A DNA stretch of 64,000 bases, from NCBI GenBank assembly GCA_026225945.1, contig JAMJFZ010000818.1:557001-621000 (forward strand). Direction: 5' to 3'. This DNA comes from Cricetomys ansorgei (Eukaryota > Chordata > Mammalia > Rodentia > Nesomyidae). Of the stretch, positions 1-11,599 are shown one piece after another (position 1 is the stretch's first letter; the number at the start of each line of letters is the position of its first letter). The translations under genes and the position numbers were made by a program. The notes beneath the pieces were generated by a model. It saw only the letters and a list, made by a program, of their open reading frames with translations, searched no databases and was not told where the DNA came from.

Positions 1-97
1 TACATTTGTTGTTTGTTTTTTTGATTTGGTATCTCAAAGCAGTTTTAATTTGCATTCCCCAGATGGCTAAGGATGTTGGACATGTTTTCAAGTATTT
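1..97. repeat. L1 LINE fragment, cut by window start
   Basis: The text around 'gatggctaaggatgttgg' and the preceding TTTTAATTTGCAT segment match a stretch typical of mammalian L1 elements. Too short to orient or assign to a subfamily. Confidence 0.55.
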
Positions 98-555
98 TTT
101 TAATAAACTTTATTATAAAAAACTTGCAAATAAAAATCACCACACACCGAAATTAAGCAGACACAAAAGCTGCGCATCTCAGTGAACTCCTGTGGAGTTA
201 GAATAGCCATTCTGAAGCCTCGGAGCTGCGTGGTAGATTTTTATCCTTTCACTAGCAAAAAAGGGAAGGTCCACCACAGGGTCCAACCGAGACAAACAAT
301 CAGCTCTTCGTCGTCTCTCGTGACTCCTGTCCATCACCTGCACCCAGCCCTTCCTCGCACCCCGATATTCAGCCTTTCTTGTTCTCTTCCCGTTCTACTA
401 AACCCACAAGTATGTTTGTTTACACAGACACATACGTATTATTGGCTAGGTTCCAAGTATGAGCTAGAATGTGCTTTTTTTTCCATTGTTTTTGATGTGC
501 GGGCTTCAATCCACGAAGTTAATTTCATAGCCCTAGAACTAACACCATTCCACAG
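98..555. other. No gene or repeat recognised
   Basis: Low-copy-looking DNA. An open frame over 182-595 ends inside the TG tract and has no coding signature. Confidence 0.5.

Positions 556-587
<32 letters not shown>
556..587. repeat. (TG)n microsatellite
   Basis: Uninterrupted TG dinucleotide tract of about 16 units. Confidence 0.97.
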
Positions 588-588
<1 letters not shown>

Positions 589-1204
589 GTACTAGATGTG
601 AAATAAAATGCATTTCTTACTAAGAGTCACATCCAAGTATCTGCGCCTGACTCTTGCCTGGCTCCCCCAAATCCACCCAGCCCTGCGCACATCACCATAG
701 CCCGCCTTGCCCGTGTACCCACCTGGACTCAGTATCACCGATTTAACTGAGCCAAAGACAGACCCGCCTGCAGCCATGGAACCCACAATGTCACCTGTGC
801 TGATTGAGACGTTCGCTGGAGGCCGTGACTGCATCGTAAACAGTGTCGGGCTGTCGCGGAACACTGAATGCAGAAGGGTCCCCTAAATGCTGCCACCATT
901 GCTCTCCTCAGGCCAGACACAACCTGTCATGGAGGCTTCCTCTCCCAACAGTCCCTGGTCGCTCAGACGTGGAGTTATTGGAGTCAGACAGGGACAAACT
1001 CTAAACCCAGGGTGGCCACCTGCCAGCAGTGTGACACGGAACACCGGTCCTTTGAGCCATGGTTTCTTTGAAAACTTTGGAGTGATGGCAGACTCACCCA
1101 ATAATAGGGTGCTACAGGAGTGTAGGAAAACCTACTCCACGTTCCAATGCGTTCGTCAGCCATATTTGTCCTCTACACCTGAGTCGTGAAGAACTTGCCT
1201 TGAT
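588..1204. other. No gene or repeat recognised
   Basis: Mixed-composition unique DNA. Overlapping short open frames on both strands compete, with no splice or codon evidence. Confidence 0.5.
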
Positions 1205-1258
1205 GTACCCACTTTACAGATGAGGACCCTGAGACCAGAGAGGGGCAGTGACTCGCTA
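1205..1258 (-). repeat. MIR SINE fragment
   Basis: Contains 'tttacagatgagga' followed by GAGACCAGAGAGGGGCAGTGAC, the reverse complement of the MIR core ('tcctcatctgtaaa'). Confidence 0.6.
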
Positions 1259-1302
1259 ACGTCCTCGTACATTAATGTCCAAGAAAAGGGGAGAGAATGC
1301 AT

Positions 1303-1415
1303 GTGAGGGAGGGAGAAGGGAGAGGCGGGGGATGGGATGGAGGGGAGAGAAGACAGAGGGAAGGAAGGGGGAGGGGAGAAGGGAGAGAAGAAGGAAACAG
1401 AGAGAGAAAGCTTGT
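1303..1415 (+). repeat. Purine-rich (GGGAGA/GAAG) tract
   Basis: Just over 100 bases that are nearly all G or A on the plus strand, with imperfect GGGAGA-like units. Low-complexity DNA with triplex potential. Confidence 0.85.
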
Positions 1416-1979
1416 TTACCTTAGCTACGGAGCTTCTAAGGAATGTTTAACACTCAAACACACATCAGAACTCTCCCCCGAAAAGAACAAATTGTAAAGA
1501 AATGGCACTCGAGCGCACGGTGGTTCCCTTCGGTGCTGGCCACCACAGAAGGTGGTGTTAAGTACAAGGGAGAAGCGCATGGCGTCCACCCGCTAAGTTT
1601 TTGTTCTCCTAGAAACAGCTCTGGGGACAAGACAAGCTGTTTTGAAGGGAGGAGGGGGGTCATGACGCTCACGAGCGAGCGCCTCGGGTAATTAGAGACT
1701 CACGCTGGTGGACGCTGGAGTCAGAGGAGCAGCTCAGGAAGGCCTGGGTGAGGCCAGTGAGCCAGGCGTTCCCGGATGAGTTTCTCAAGCGCAGTGCTAC
1801 TGATGCTGGGCTCGGGGTCCTGCGCCAAGGCCAACTGCCCTGTGCGTTGTGGAATGTCAATCAGCACCCTTCTCCCCTACAGGCTGCCATCCCCAGACCC
1901 TGACCGACGGCCTCCCACAGGTGAGACCCACCATCCTGTTGTGGATGGTTGAGAGATGCTGGTGAAAGACATGTCATCT
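1416..1979. other. No gene or repeat recognised
   Basis: Unique DNA with no credible exon or regulatory motif cluster. Confidence 0.5.
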
Positions 1980-2095
1980 TGGGGCTGTGGAGATGGCTCA
2001 GTGGGTCGAGCGTTGGCCACAGGAGCCTGAAGACGCAAGTGTAGGTCCCCAGCACGAACGTGCACGCATACATACATACACACACACACCATGAA
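1980..2095 (+). repeat. tRNA-derived SINE (B2/B3/B4 superfamily), truncated
   Basis: Begins with GGCTGTGGAGATGGCTCAGTGGG, the tRNA-like head of rodent SINEs, continues to a B-box-like 'gtaggtccccagcac', and ends in an ACATACA/CACACA tail. Confidence 0.65.
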
Positions 2096-2498
2096 CAGAC
2101 ATGAGAGAGGCAGAGACAAGGAAAGAGAACGCTCACCTAGCCCAGGAAATTAGAAAGACGTCCAACAACCTAAGAAGACTGGTGGAACCAATACAGAGTC
2201 AGGTTCTGGTACCGAGCAGTTTGTCGGCACACGGTGACATGGCCAGGCCAGGGAAGGTGAGTGAGTCACTGGCCAGGCCCACCTCCTCACAAGTCTTGGG
2301 AGCCCCTCCCGCCCAGCTACGGGAGGACATTAGTAACTCCCACAGCCTGTGGGCAATAGCAGACACGTTAAACACTTCATCTGCCCCTAAGCATGCCCTT
2401 GAGAATTTAGATTAATACTGATTTCCTAAATTATAAATAATGGAAATGGAATCTTCGTATTCTTTTATAAAGACAAAACAAAGATTTATTAGAGCGTG

Positions 2499-2501
<3 letters not shown>
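2096..2501. other. No gene or repeat recognised
   Basis: Unique DNA, becoming AT-rich after 2400. Confidence 0.45.
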
Positions 2502-2542
<41 letters not shown>

Positions 2543-2549
2543 TGTGTGT
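2502..2549. repeat. (TG)n microsatellite
   Basis: About 20 TG units with one AG interruption. It sits at the tail side of the adjoining minus-strand B3 SINE, the usual place for such tracts. Confidence 0.97.
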
Positions 2550-2555
2550 TACCCT

Positions 2556-2697
2556 GGGAAGCCAGAGGAGGGCAGCAGACGTCCTGAGCCGGAATTACAG
2601 GTGGTTGTGAGCCACCCAGTCTGGGAACTGGGAACAGAACCAGGGTCCTCTGGAAGAGCAGCTGGTGCCCCTAACCACTGATCCATCTCTTCAGCCT
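2556..2697 (-). repeat. B3-type SINE
   Basis: Read on the minus strand it has the tRNA-like head (complement of 'ccatctcttcagcc'), then the complement of 'cctctggaagagcagctgg' and the complement of 'ggttgtgagccaccca', as in B2/B3 elements. Confidence 0.87.
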
Positions 2698-4114
2698 AAA
2701 CAATGCACATTCTTACATCTTCATCTTTTGCCTTATTCGTGCTGATCCAGGATAAATTCCTATGAGTTCCATTATTAACTGAAGAACGGAGGTATCTTGA
2801 GGTTCCCTGCACGCTGCACTCTGCAGTAGACAAATGTGTTCTGCTTTCTTACATCCACACCAGTGTAAGGTATTATCCATCTTTTGATCCTTTCCATTTT
2901 TCTAATAAAAAAAAATAGACACTTCTTTCTGGCTACACTTCCCAAGAATATAGGACTTCCCTGTCTCCTTTTGTGAAGTTCAAATCCAAGGCTTTATCTG
3001 TGACACCAGAAGAGGATTTAGTTCTGAGAGCCAAGAGGTGCTTCCTTTGAAAGATGGGCTGTCTCCCCAACAGGGTGTCCCTTCTATCCTTGCTGAGTCT
3101 CCCAGGCATCCCATTACAGTTGCCAGGAGCAACTGTCAGCATTTGGCCTGATCAGTTACAGACATGAACCAGCCCAGTGACTTTGCTAATTAGCTCTGAT
3201 CCTCCTGATCAACCCGCTGTAAATATCCTGCTTCCACAACACAATTCCTCTGGCCTAATTGACGCTATTTGGGAATGAAAGCTCCTGCCCTCTACCATGT
3301 GGATCTAGCCTGCTCTACGTAGTTCTTCTTAGCTTGCAAAGCACAGGGAAAGGAGGCTGGGGAAGATTTCTTCACCAGAAAGTCAGGTTAACAGGGTGAC
3401 TAGAACGTGATCCTTGTATGATGTGCATACTTTCAGAATGAATCATGTTAATTCGTTTACTTAATGTGCATTAATCATAATGGAATAAGATATGGAGAAG
3501 CCAAACCACACATGTAGATTTTTTTTTTCTTTTTGCCAGTACACAACACTCCTTAAATACAAGCTACACACTGCGACTCCTTCAAAAAAGGTACCGTGGA
3601 AGGGGAGAGAAAAACGTGACTTTATGAGAGAGAGAAGCTGGCAGACACCTTAGTCAGGTGATGGAGTTCGGCACCTACAGCCATCAGTCATTTTGATACC
3701 TCGTACCCTTGACATGGCACTTGACATTGGGGTCTCTCTCCCCAGCCACACTGCACCACCTAATCGTGAGAGCAATGTCAGACCGACCCCAACCGCTGGG
3801 TGTTCTATAAACACTTGACTAGTGCTCCCCAGGAGCGCCAAGTTCACGGCAACTCGGAAAGTCTAAGATTAGCCCAAGCCAGGAGGAGCCTACAGAGCCG
3901 AGCGAGGATCCAAGGATCCCGCCCTGGGGAACGACATCAGGCAAAAGCCCAAGGCCCAAATGGACTGCAGGGTTGAGTTGATGACCATGTGCCGACACCG
4001 GTTCCTGAGCGAAGGATATCTAGTGATGACATAACTCCCAAGAAGACCAGGCGTGAGGCGCAGGGGACTTCTAAGAGATTTCTAATTGTATGCAAATCCA
4101 AATGTGTCCCTTAC
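2698..4114. other. No gene recognised; AT-rich and unique
   Basis: About 1.4 kb without an identifiable repeat. Around 3440-3490 are several TTAAT/ATTAAT homeodomain-type cores, which are common in AT-rich DNA and not by themselves evidence of function. Confidence 0.45.
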
Positions 4115-4486
4115 TTTTCCAGTTGCTGGGACCAAAGGCCCGGAAACGAGCAACTGAAGGAAGAAAGAAGGGTTTATTTGGGCTTGTGGTTTGAGGAGCT
4201 CACAGTGTGAGCAGTGGGAGGCAGCCCCAGGCAGGAGGCAGGGAATGGAGGCTTATGCTCAGCTGTTTTCTCCTTTCTTTCAGCCCAGGACCATGGCTGG
4301 TGAGAAGGTACCACACATACTGAGATGAGAAGGTCCTCCCTAAATTAATCTGAGGCAGAAAAGCCTTCACAGGAGAGCCCAGGGGTCCACTCAACCCAGG
4401 TAATCCCCACAGCTGTGCCTGGAGGCTCTGTCTCCGGGATGATTCCAGATCCCGTCACGTTGGCGACCGACGCTAACCATCATGGT
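4115..4486 (-). mobile_element. Class III (ERVL-MaLR-like) LTR copy
   Basis: Belongs to a family with many copies here. The plus strand reads CAGTTGCTGGGACCAAAG near the left end, then GGGTTTATTTGGGCTT (complement of an AATAAA signal), and ends near GTCACGTTGGCGACCGACGCTAACCATCA. Minus-strand sense is inferred from AATAAA. Confidence 0.7.
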
Positions 4487-5816
4487 ACCCGAGTCAGTGT
4501 CCTCCAGCCCGGCCATGTCTCCATGCCTCCAGGAAATGCTACTGTAGCATCATCTCCATACCCGTCCCGAACCTACATAAAAACTATAAAACTGTTTTGA
4601 GATCATGGAGAGCGAATGAGACTCACTCTACTGAAATTACTTCTAAAACACACTTGGAAATGGAAATTGATTGTCTCTGAGTCTTCCTCCTCCTCCTCTC
4701 GGGGCCTGGTCCTGGTTTGTGGTAGAATCTCTCTCCACCCTTCACCATCGGTGCTCATCCGTCTTCATCCAGCCAGTCTCACTGTTCCAGGGTCCAGCGT
4801 CTCCATGGTGAGGCAAGGACAGAGTTGATAATTCACACTTTAGTATAATCATACCATGTAACTCCAAGTCCCGAGCTCTCTTTTCTTGAAGTAGTCACAA
4901 CTAACGTAATTCAATGTAGTATTTTTTTCTTTGGTCCACCATCCTGAGGAGATCATAGAAGAAACATTTGGCCAGAGTAGAAGCTTCCCCATCTCCCCGC
5001 ATCTCAACCACTTTGTTTTCTTTGCCTTTTCTGTTCAAAGCTCCTTCAGCTCTACCTGGGTCACTGAGCTGTAGTTGTATCTTACACTGGTTACTGGCCC
5101 TCACGGGCAGTGGCTGGTGACTGACCAGGGCTCATCCAGGGGTAGGCTTCTAGGGAGGCTCCTGCCTGAAGATCTTTTGTGTCCCTAAGTTATTCTAGCA
5201 AAATGATGGCATCAGTAATCCACATTTGGTGGAAACCTTTCTTCTTTCCACATGCATCTTAACTGGAGTGAATAGCCGTGTGTTCACACCTTTCCGGAAG
5301 ACGACGCCCAGTGGTGTTGCCAGCTGCCCCCTGGTAGCAGCTCTTCATGCTTTACTGTCCCTCCCTACCTCCTCGTGCCTGCCCTGCCCGTCACTAGTTC
5401 AGGGAAGAATCCTCAGCATCTCGTTTGGACGTGCTACCTGCTTCCTGCTGGACCCTGGAGAATGCAGACTCCAGCTTCCCTTTCTTCCATTCCGTAACAG
5501 TAGCTGGAGGAATCCACTCCCAAACTCTGGGATTCTGTAGCCAGATCAGCGAAGCCTCAGAGGGCTTTGCCAATGCCCTGGAGACAAGTCTCTGGGGGCG
5601 AGTAAGTCTAGTGCTCCAGGAGAGGAGCTCCAGCTGCTCTGTGTAATGGTGGCTACAGGGATAGTGTGGGTGAGGAATTGGTGACAGCAGTCTCTGCAGG
5701 CTCAAGCCTGTCATGTCCACTTCTGCAGCCCAGTTCCGCAGAAACAGCCCCTGTAGGCATCGGTGAAGTTACATCTACACCAGGGATTTTCTGTCATCAA
5801 GAAATCAAGTGTTCAA
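4487..5816. other. No gene or repeat recognised
   Basis: About 1.3 kb of unique DNA. Overlapping open frames at 5226-5720 on both strands cancel as evidence for coding. Confidence 0.45.
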
Positions 5817-6222
5817 GTTTTATTTCTTGTTACTGTGATAAAATATTCTAATAAAAAAGCAACCAGAAATGGGGGGACAGTCTGTTTTAGCTCATGATTC
5901 TGGATTACGGTCCATCGTTGCGGGGAAGTCAAGGCAGGAACTTGAAGTAGCCGGTCACCTCAGTCAAGAGCAGAGAGAAATGAATGCGTTGTGCTTAGCA
6001 CTCGGCCAGCTTACTCTGCCCTCATAGAGCACAGCCCTGACACCAGGGAAGAGTGCTGCCCACTTCTAGGCCACGTCTCCCCATATCAAGTAATCGGGGC
6101 AATCCCCCACAGACCTGCCCACAGGCCAACCCCATCTGTCTGGACAACCCATCCTTGCTGCTCTCTTCCCGGGCGACTCCCGAGTGTGTCAAGTTGACGA
6201 TGAAAACTATTAATCACAGTAA
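5817..6222 (-). mobile_element. Class III LTR copy, same subgroup as 4115-4486
   Basis: Shares the landmarks TTGTTACTGTGATAAAATATTC, GGGGAAGTCAAGGCAGGAAC, AGCAGAGAGAAATGAATGC and a right end with GTGTCAAGTTGACGATG. Diverged, with small deletions. Confidence 0.75.
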
Positions 6223-6864
6223 AAGGCGTGTCAAGGGGTTAAGAAGCAGACACCACCATGTTCTTAAATAAGCATGCTAACAGAGAAGTCGAGGCTCGTG
6301 AGTTCCTACAGAGCAGGAGACAATGGCCACCGAAAGGAAGTTACTACACAGTTCCCAAAAAGGGGGAGGCACTCGATGCCACAGAGACCATATGGAAAAG
6401 CACCGGGGTCACTCAAAAGCTAGGGGACAATAGGACAGCGGGAGCGATGGCTTACCGTGGTGTCTACTGGCTAGTTTGGATAGCTCCGGCAGGCTCTGGG
6501 GTGTAGGGACTGTATGGTGCCTGATTCTGGAATGGCTTGGCATCGCTGAGCATAGAAGCTTAAGAAAGTGGGCGGTTTCTATTTGAAAGGAATGCTCAAC
6601 AGGCTGGTTTATTGTCCTCTGGATTGGCTAGTCCTAAGAGGGGTAGTCAAAGATCGGCAAGCCCCCACACCTGATACAGAGAAGGTAGGAGAAAGACCCC
6701 AATATAATCTTTCAAATGTACTTGCACCCTAAATGTGGAACTGAGACATATAGAAAGATGGCCAGAGCCTGTGTAATATTTGAGGGAGAGACAGAGATGT
6801 AAGATAAGGAAGCTTCCAGGCCTTGCTAGACATTCTTATGGACAGGGCAGCTCTATTTATTTTG

Positions 6865-6865
<1 letters not shown>
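6223..6865. other. No gene or repeat recognised
   Basis: Unique DNA leading into the next microsatellite. Confidence 0.45.
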
Positions 6866-6912
<47 letters not shown>

Positions 6913-6920
6913 ATGTGTGT
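6866..6920. repeat. (TG)n microsatellite
   Basis: About 23 pure TG units, then GCATGTGTGT. Tail side of the following minus-strand SINE. Confidence 0.97.
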
Positions 6921-7034
6921 AGGCAGTGTGCCTTGAGAAGAGTGTGATCTCCAGTCCCAGGTAGTTGTGAGCACCTGACATGGGCTCCGGGAACTGAACT
7001 CAGGTTCTCTGCAAAAGCTCTCCAATCCCAACAG
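6921..7034 (-). repeat. B3-type SINE, partial
   Basis: Minus-strand text corresponds to the B2/B3 middle: complement of 'aactgaactcaggttctctg' and of 'ggtagttgtgagcacctg'. The head is degraded or truncated. Confidence 0.75.
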
Positions 7035-7669
7035 GCCTGGATAACTTTAAGTAAGCTGTTCCCACCCACCACCTGCTCAAACCCCAGCTTTTGCCTCTTT
7101 CATCCCAACTGCAACGGATATCCTAATGTTTGGGTCTCCTAACATTCGCTTCCTCCTTTTTAACATTATCCTAAATATCCCTCTTGGGAAATGGCACATG
7201 GAAGAGTTGGCCAGCTTCAGATAGTCTGGGTGCCCATCCCCTGGGCACAATGATTAGTGTTTGGATGGATACAAGAAACCACAGTATGTGTTTGCAGAGG
7301 ATCTTGGGAAAGAAGTCGCCCTCATCTTCCAGAAGGATTACCCTTCATGGAGATTTTGTACACTGGAGATGTTTAAACGCAATCCAGGGACCCAGGCACA
7401 GAGTATCTACATCCCTGGGTTTAGAATTTGTGCTGTGGGTATCAAGCTAGCTGCACCCTGACGCTCCTCCGGACCCTGGACCCCGAACAACGAGTCCGTG
7501 TTATTATTTAAGCGCTTCTAGGACGTTTGTGAGGGCAAGAGTCTCCATGGTTTTGCAACCTTATCTTCACATTTCAACTCCAAATGTCCTCTCCTGGGTT
7601 CTCCCGAGCCCTCTCTTTCCCTCTTCCCTCCTTTGGCTCACTCCGACATTGGTATGGGTACCAGTGTTC
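7035..7669. other. No supportable gene
   Basis: The frame ending at 7459 gives a protein-like string (VALIFQKDYPSWRFCTLEMF) and a second frame over the same bases is also open. No homologue recognised, and no splice sites or start context support it. Confidence 0.4.
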
Positions 7670-7795
7670 ACATGGATCACAACCACCCGTAACTGCAGCT
7701 GCAGGGGATCCGATGACCTCAGGGTCCCTCCGCGCCTGCATTCATGTGTGCACATACCCACACACAGAGGCAGCATTTTAAAAGAACAAAAAGAT
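7670..7795 (+). repeat. B3-type SINE, 3' part
   Basis: CACAACCACCCGTAACTGCAG, then CAGGGGATCCGATGACCT and a CACACATACCC-type tail match the distal half of B3. Confidence 0.7.
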
Positions 7796-8319
7796 CTTTA
7801 AACTACTTGTCCTTTGTCCTGGCCCTTCCAACCCGTGCTCTGAACTCCCTAAGATTCTCGTTAAAGCACCCTTCACAGCACAACCGGCCTCTTCCTCATA
7901 GCTGTTGCAGAACCCCCGTGTGAGCACTTCCTTCTGTAGCACCTTCACCAGCAAGCCTCATGAAGTCAGAGGTGGAGGAGCAAGGAGAAGAGGGTGTTCC
8001 GGGCTCTGGGCTTGTTCCCACCTCCATTTGACTGGCATGGCTTGGGATGGACACTGTGCTCACTCAGTGTCCTCCTCTGAGAGATGACAGTCGGAGCAAG
8101 ATGTACCTCTTCTTGCTCATGTCGAGATCTCCGGGCCCTTAGTGGCTGACTCCAGGGCTTCTACAGCACAAAGGGATTGATCCATGGGATAGTATCACCC
8201 ACTGTCCCTGATGGATTTCAACAATAGTTTATTATTGAAAACACAAACTGGAGAGAGAAATGTGCTTGTGGCATTATATCGATCCACAAGGCTGCCTGCT
8301 GGGAGATTCGGGTACAAGG
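7796..8319. other. No gene or repeat recognised
   Basis: Unique DNA. TTTATT at 8228-8233 could be read as a minus-strand AATAAA, but a terminal exon there was considered and rejected. Confidence 0.4.
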
Positions 8320-8420
8320 CCGGTTCTCTTCAGGCCTGTAACATCTGCATCTTCCCTGCCTTGCGCCTGCTGATAAAATACGGATGTGAGCGGCGTGCGC
8401 CACCGCTGGCCAAAGCTTTG
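8320..8420 (-). repeat. Possible strongly degraded B1
   Basis: GGCGTGCGCCACC preceded by a GGAT-type element, and CAGGCCTGTAAC further left, resemble a minus-strand B1 in order and spacing. Divergence is high. Confidence 0.35.
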
Positions 8421-8764
8421 GGAAGAGGGCTCCCAATTCCGGATCTTCTCCATGTATTCCTGCTACAATGATACTGACAAACACATCAACATTCCACAAA
8501 ACCCTCATGCGCAGAGGCCCCCACTCTAGCCCTTGTCAACGGGTCTTCCTGACACCACAGGATGGAGAAAGTTTTATGTTAAGCCACCGTGATCTGGCGG
8601 TTATCTGTTACTATAGCAACACCCATCTTGATTGATGCTAGGCCTTTCTGGTCTGCTTCAGCATAGCTGCCGCCCTCTGTGTTCTGTGTGCTGGCCCAAG
8701 CCTTCCATTTCCTCTAACTCTCCTCACAGCGCCCCCACCCCGCCCAGTAAAATCCTATTAGTCT

Positions 8765-8885
8765 CCCCACTTACAGAGGAGAAAACCGGCTCCCTGGAGA
8801 TTCAATAAATTGACCAGCTTCACACAGCTAGTAAGCAATAGGCACGACCCAATAGTCAAGACCCAAACCCAGACCCTCCATAATT
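8765..8885 (-). repeat. MIR SINE
   Basis: CTCCCCACTTACAGAGGAGAAAAC, TTCACACAGCTAGTAAGCAATAGG and CAAACCCAGACCCTCC follow the reverse-complement MIR consensus in order. Confidence 0.8.
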
Positions 8886-10206
8886 AACTGCTTCCACTGC
8901 TCATGGAGGCTGGACCCAATTGTGAGAGCCATCCCATCAGCTCCAGAGATGACTGTGACTTGTCTCCAGCCAGGTTCACGCTCGGTGAGTTCATACAGAG
9001 CGTGTAACTAGGTTGTGGTCTTGCACTTGCTACAGTTCAGGACTTTCCTTCATCTGTGGTGGGGCCAGTTTACCACAGCCGTGTTTATCAGACTGGTGAT
9101 TCCGACAGCCAAGCTGAGTCCTACCCCATCTGAGGGATGCCCATGTATCCCTCCCAATTTCATGTCCTTTTTTTTTTTTTTAACCCACTGAGTCTAATCG
9201 GTACTGCCTGTGTGCACAAGAACACAGCCATGCACTGGAGTATGGGCAATCCATCAGGGGTCGCAGCCCATGTGACTTTCCCTCCCCTTTCAACACCATC
9301 AGCTGCTGAGAGCTCTCCATTTCGTCCATGGACATAGCACCAAACATTACTTTTATACCAATCGATTTGCGCAGCTCACAAGCCCACCAGAGAAACTTCT
9401 TTTTACAGTGGGTGTGGTTAATACAGACACTCCCAGCTGGCCAGAGTGCAGAGAAGTGACCGTGGTAAGCTCGGCCCCAATCGGGACATCTACACCACAC
9501 CCCTTCCCCGTAGGACTCAGGGAGCACTGAAGAAGGGGAGGGGAGAAAGATCATCAGAGCCAGAGATCGAGAGGAACTGCTGCGACGTGGTATTTTTTTT
9601 GTGACAAGGCGGGGCTGTTGCACACATGAAGTTGCTACGGCTGTGGCTGTGGGACCAGGCCACTCTGCTGAGAGGCCAGCACCAAGGGAGCAATCGTAGC
9701 AGGGCTATTGATGGGATCATCACGGAGTTATTGGATCCCAGTTGTTGCGAGAGTACGCGCTACAGAATTGTCTAAAAGAAAATGCAGCCAAGCAAGAGGA
9801 AGGAAAACACCCACTGTGTGTCTTGCAGCAGGATGCCATCCAGTAAGAAGCCTTTACTCTTCAGAGCACACATTTTGTTAGGTCTCTATAACACACGGAC
9901 CACAAGAACACCCCCGGGAAAGCTGGAATTCGGGGCAGAAGATCAAGGTGACAAGACTGGCTTTGAGGGGTGACACAAGCAGGAGGCAGGGGCTTGATCG
10001 CTGGACCTGGCCTGTATCTCGCTGTGTGCACCCTGCAGCAGGCTTGTCAGGGACCACCCATCACCCTAGCTTGGGCTCCTATGGTCCAGTTTCCCCCGGA
10101 TGCCTTTGGGAGCCTTGAACCACAAAGACAGCTATGCTCCTTCAGCTTATCCAGAGCACTGGACTCGTGGGAGGCGTGCTTGTAAGCAATACATCATGCA
10201 CAGGCA
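8886..10206. other. No supportable gene
   Basis: A minus-strand frame of 147 codons spans 9180-9623 and begins downstream of an A-tract (T13 at 9169-9182 on the plus strand). The plus-strand GGACATG complement next to it recalls rodent repeat tails, so an unrecognised old retroelement is possible. Confidence 0.4.
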
Positions 10207-10320
10207 GAGTCACCTTGGGTAAGTGACCTTGCCTTTCTAAACTCAGTTTGGTCTTCTGTCAAGCGGAGTTGATAGGACCTAACTCATGGGACATGTTCAT
10301 GCCTGGAACACATTAAAAGG
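10207..10320 (+). repeat. MIR SINE
   Basis: CACCTTGGGTAAGTGACCTTG, TAAACTCAGTTTGGTCTTCTG and a CTCATGGGACATGTTCATGCCTGG tail follow MIR in sense order. Confidence 0.65.
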
Positions 10321-10396
10321 CTCACATGCGGTTGCCCGGGAGGAATGAGAATTATGGACTCACACAGGCATAAGAGCTTTGTTTAAAATGAATTTG

Positions 10397-10610
10397 TTGA
10401 GGGGTGGAGAGAGGGCTCAGCAGTTAAGGACACTGGCTGCTCTTCCAGAGGACCCTGGTTTAGTCCCCAGCATCCACACAGTGGCTCACAACCATCTGGA
10501 ACTCCAATTCCAGGAGGCTCCGATTCCCTCTTCTGGTCTCCATGGATACCTCTCGTACTCGTGGTACACAGACATATATGCAAGCAAAAACCCATACATA
10601 TGAAATTACT
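10397..10610 (+). repeat. B2/B3-type SINE, near full length
   Basis: Head GGGTGGAGAGAGGGCTCAGCAG with a B box (GGTTTAGTCCC), body TCTTCCAGAGGACCCTGG and CACAGTGGCTCACAACCATC, tail AAACCCATACATATGAAAT followed by T and A runs. Confidence 0.9.
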
Positions 10611-10774
10611 ATTTTTTTTTTAAAAAAAGGAATGTCCATTCAGTGGATTTAGAGAGAGGACATGAAGCTGGGGGTGGGAAGGGATAGAGGAAGGGACACG
10701 GGGGGAGCCGGAAGGGAGGGAGTGGGATAGATTTGACCAAAACACATATGCATGTATGGAAGCCTCTCATGCAG

Positions 10775-10776
<2 letters not shown>

Positions 10777-10820
<44 letters not shown>
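10777..10820. repeat. (AC)22 microsatellite
   Basis: Pure AC dinucleotide tract between two SINEs. Confidence 0.98.
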
Positions 10821-10822
<2 letters not shown>

Positions 10823-10840
10823 GAAAAATGAACTTGTTTC

Positions 10841-10935
10841 AAGCCAGGCATGGTAGTGCATGGATGTCTATAATTCTAGGTTTATCTTGAGTTCAAGGCT
10901 AGCCTGGGCTACGCAGCAAAGCCCTATATCAAAAA
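10841..10935 (+). repeat. B1-type SINE, internally shortened
   Basis: Starts GCCAGGCATGGTAGTGCATG and ends TTCAAGGCTAGCCTGGGCTAC then CAAAGCCCTAT, as in B1, with part of the middle (the CCCAGCACT... segment) missing. Confidence 0.7.
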
Positions 10936-10944
10936 TACAAATCG

Positions 10945-11280
10945 GGGCTGGGGACACAGCTCCGTGTTGGGTAAACTGCTTGCTGTGCAAGCGTAAGGAC
11001 CTGAGTTAGATCCCCAGAGCCCACATCAGAGGTCCAGATGCCAGGGTACACTTACCTCAGTGCTGGGGAGATGGAGACTGGCCAATTCCTGGGGCTTACT
11101 GGCCAGCCAGCTCAGTCTATTTGCCGAGTTTCAGGCCAGGGAGGGACCCTGCCTCAACACAAGAACAAAGCTGGTGAACAGCACCTGAGAAATGACACCT
11201 AGGGTTGTCCTCTGACCTCTGCATGCAAGGGCACACACATACACATGCACTTGCATACATGAACAAAGGCATATGTATGT
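10945..11280 (+). repeat. B4/RSINE1-type composite SINE
   Basis: tRNA-like head (GGGGCTGGGGACACAGCTC), then GACCTGAGTTAGATCCCCAG, GTGCTGGGGAGATGGAGAC, GCTTACTGGCCAGCCAGC, CAGGGAGGGACCCTGCCTC and TTGTCCTCTGACCTCTGCATGC, ending in a CACACATACACATGCA tail. Confidence 0.8.
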
Positions 11281-11282
11281 AT

Positions 11283-11286
<4 letters not shown>

Positions 11287-11325
<39 letters not shown>
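11287..11325. repeat. (AC)n microsatellite
   Basis: Roughly 19 AC units forming the tail of the preceding plus-strand SINE. Confidence 0.97.
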
Positions 11326-11328
<3 letters not shown>

Positions 11329-11356
11329 AATCAGCCAATCATCAACAAAATGGCTC

Positions 11357-11475
11357 CTTTAACCTTCACAGCAAGCTTACCGGATGGGTACTATTGTCAT
11401 TTTCAAGATGAGGCAAAGCAGAAGAACTATTTGCCCAAAGTCAGCAACAAGCCATTACAAGCTCATCTCAACCCG
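11357..11475 (-). repeat. MIR SINE
   Basis: GTACTATTGTCATTTTCAAGATGAGGCAAAGC and TTGCCCAAAGTCAGCAAC match the reverse-complement MIR core in order. Confidence 0.72.
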
Positions 11476-11599
11476 TCCTACACACTTAGGACACACCAAT
11501 CAAGCATGTGTCCAAGCGAGGATCCAGGCTTAGCTAGGCCTGTGCATCCCTCCAACCTCCGTTCCTATAAATAAAAGCAGCCACCCTTAGGAGAGCTAA

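Noticed and set aside
7184..7461. Possible exon or pseudogene (VALIFQKDYPSWRF)
   Set aside because: Two overlapping frames are open, no homologue is recognised, and no splice or start context was found.
8210..8463. Minus-strand terminal exon with AATAAA at 8228-8233
   Set aside because: All three frames are open, the acceptor (CATTGTAG) has a poor pyrimidine tract, and 8320-8420 resembles a degraded B1. It looked coding-like only in one frame (EKIRNWEPSSQSFGQRWR).
9180..9623. 147-codon minus-strand frame
   Set aside because: No recognisable domain. The adjoining A-tract suggests an old retroelement rather than a gene.
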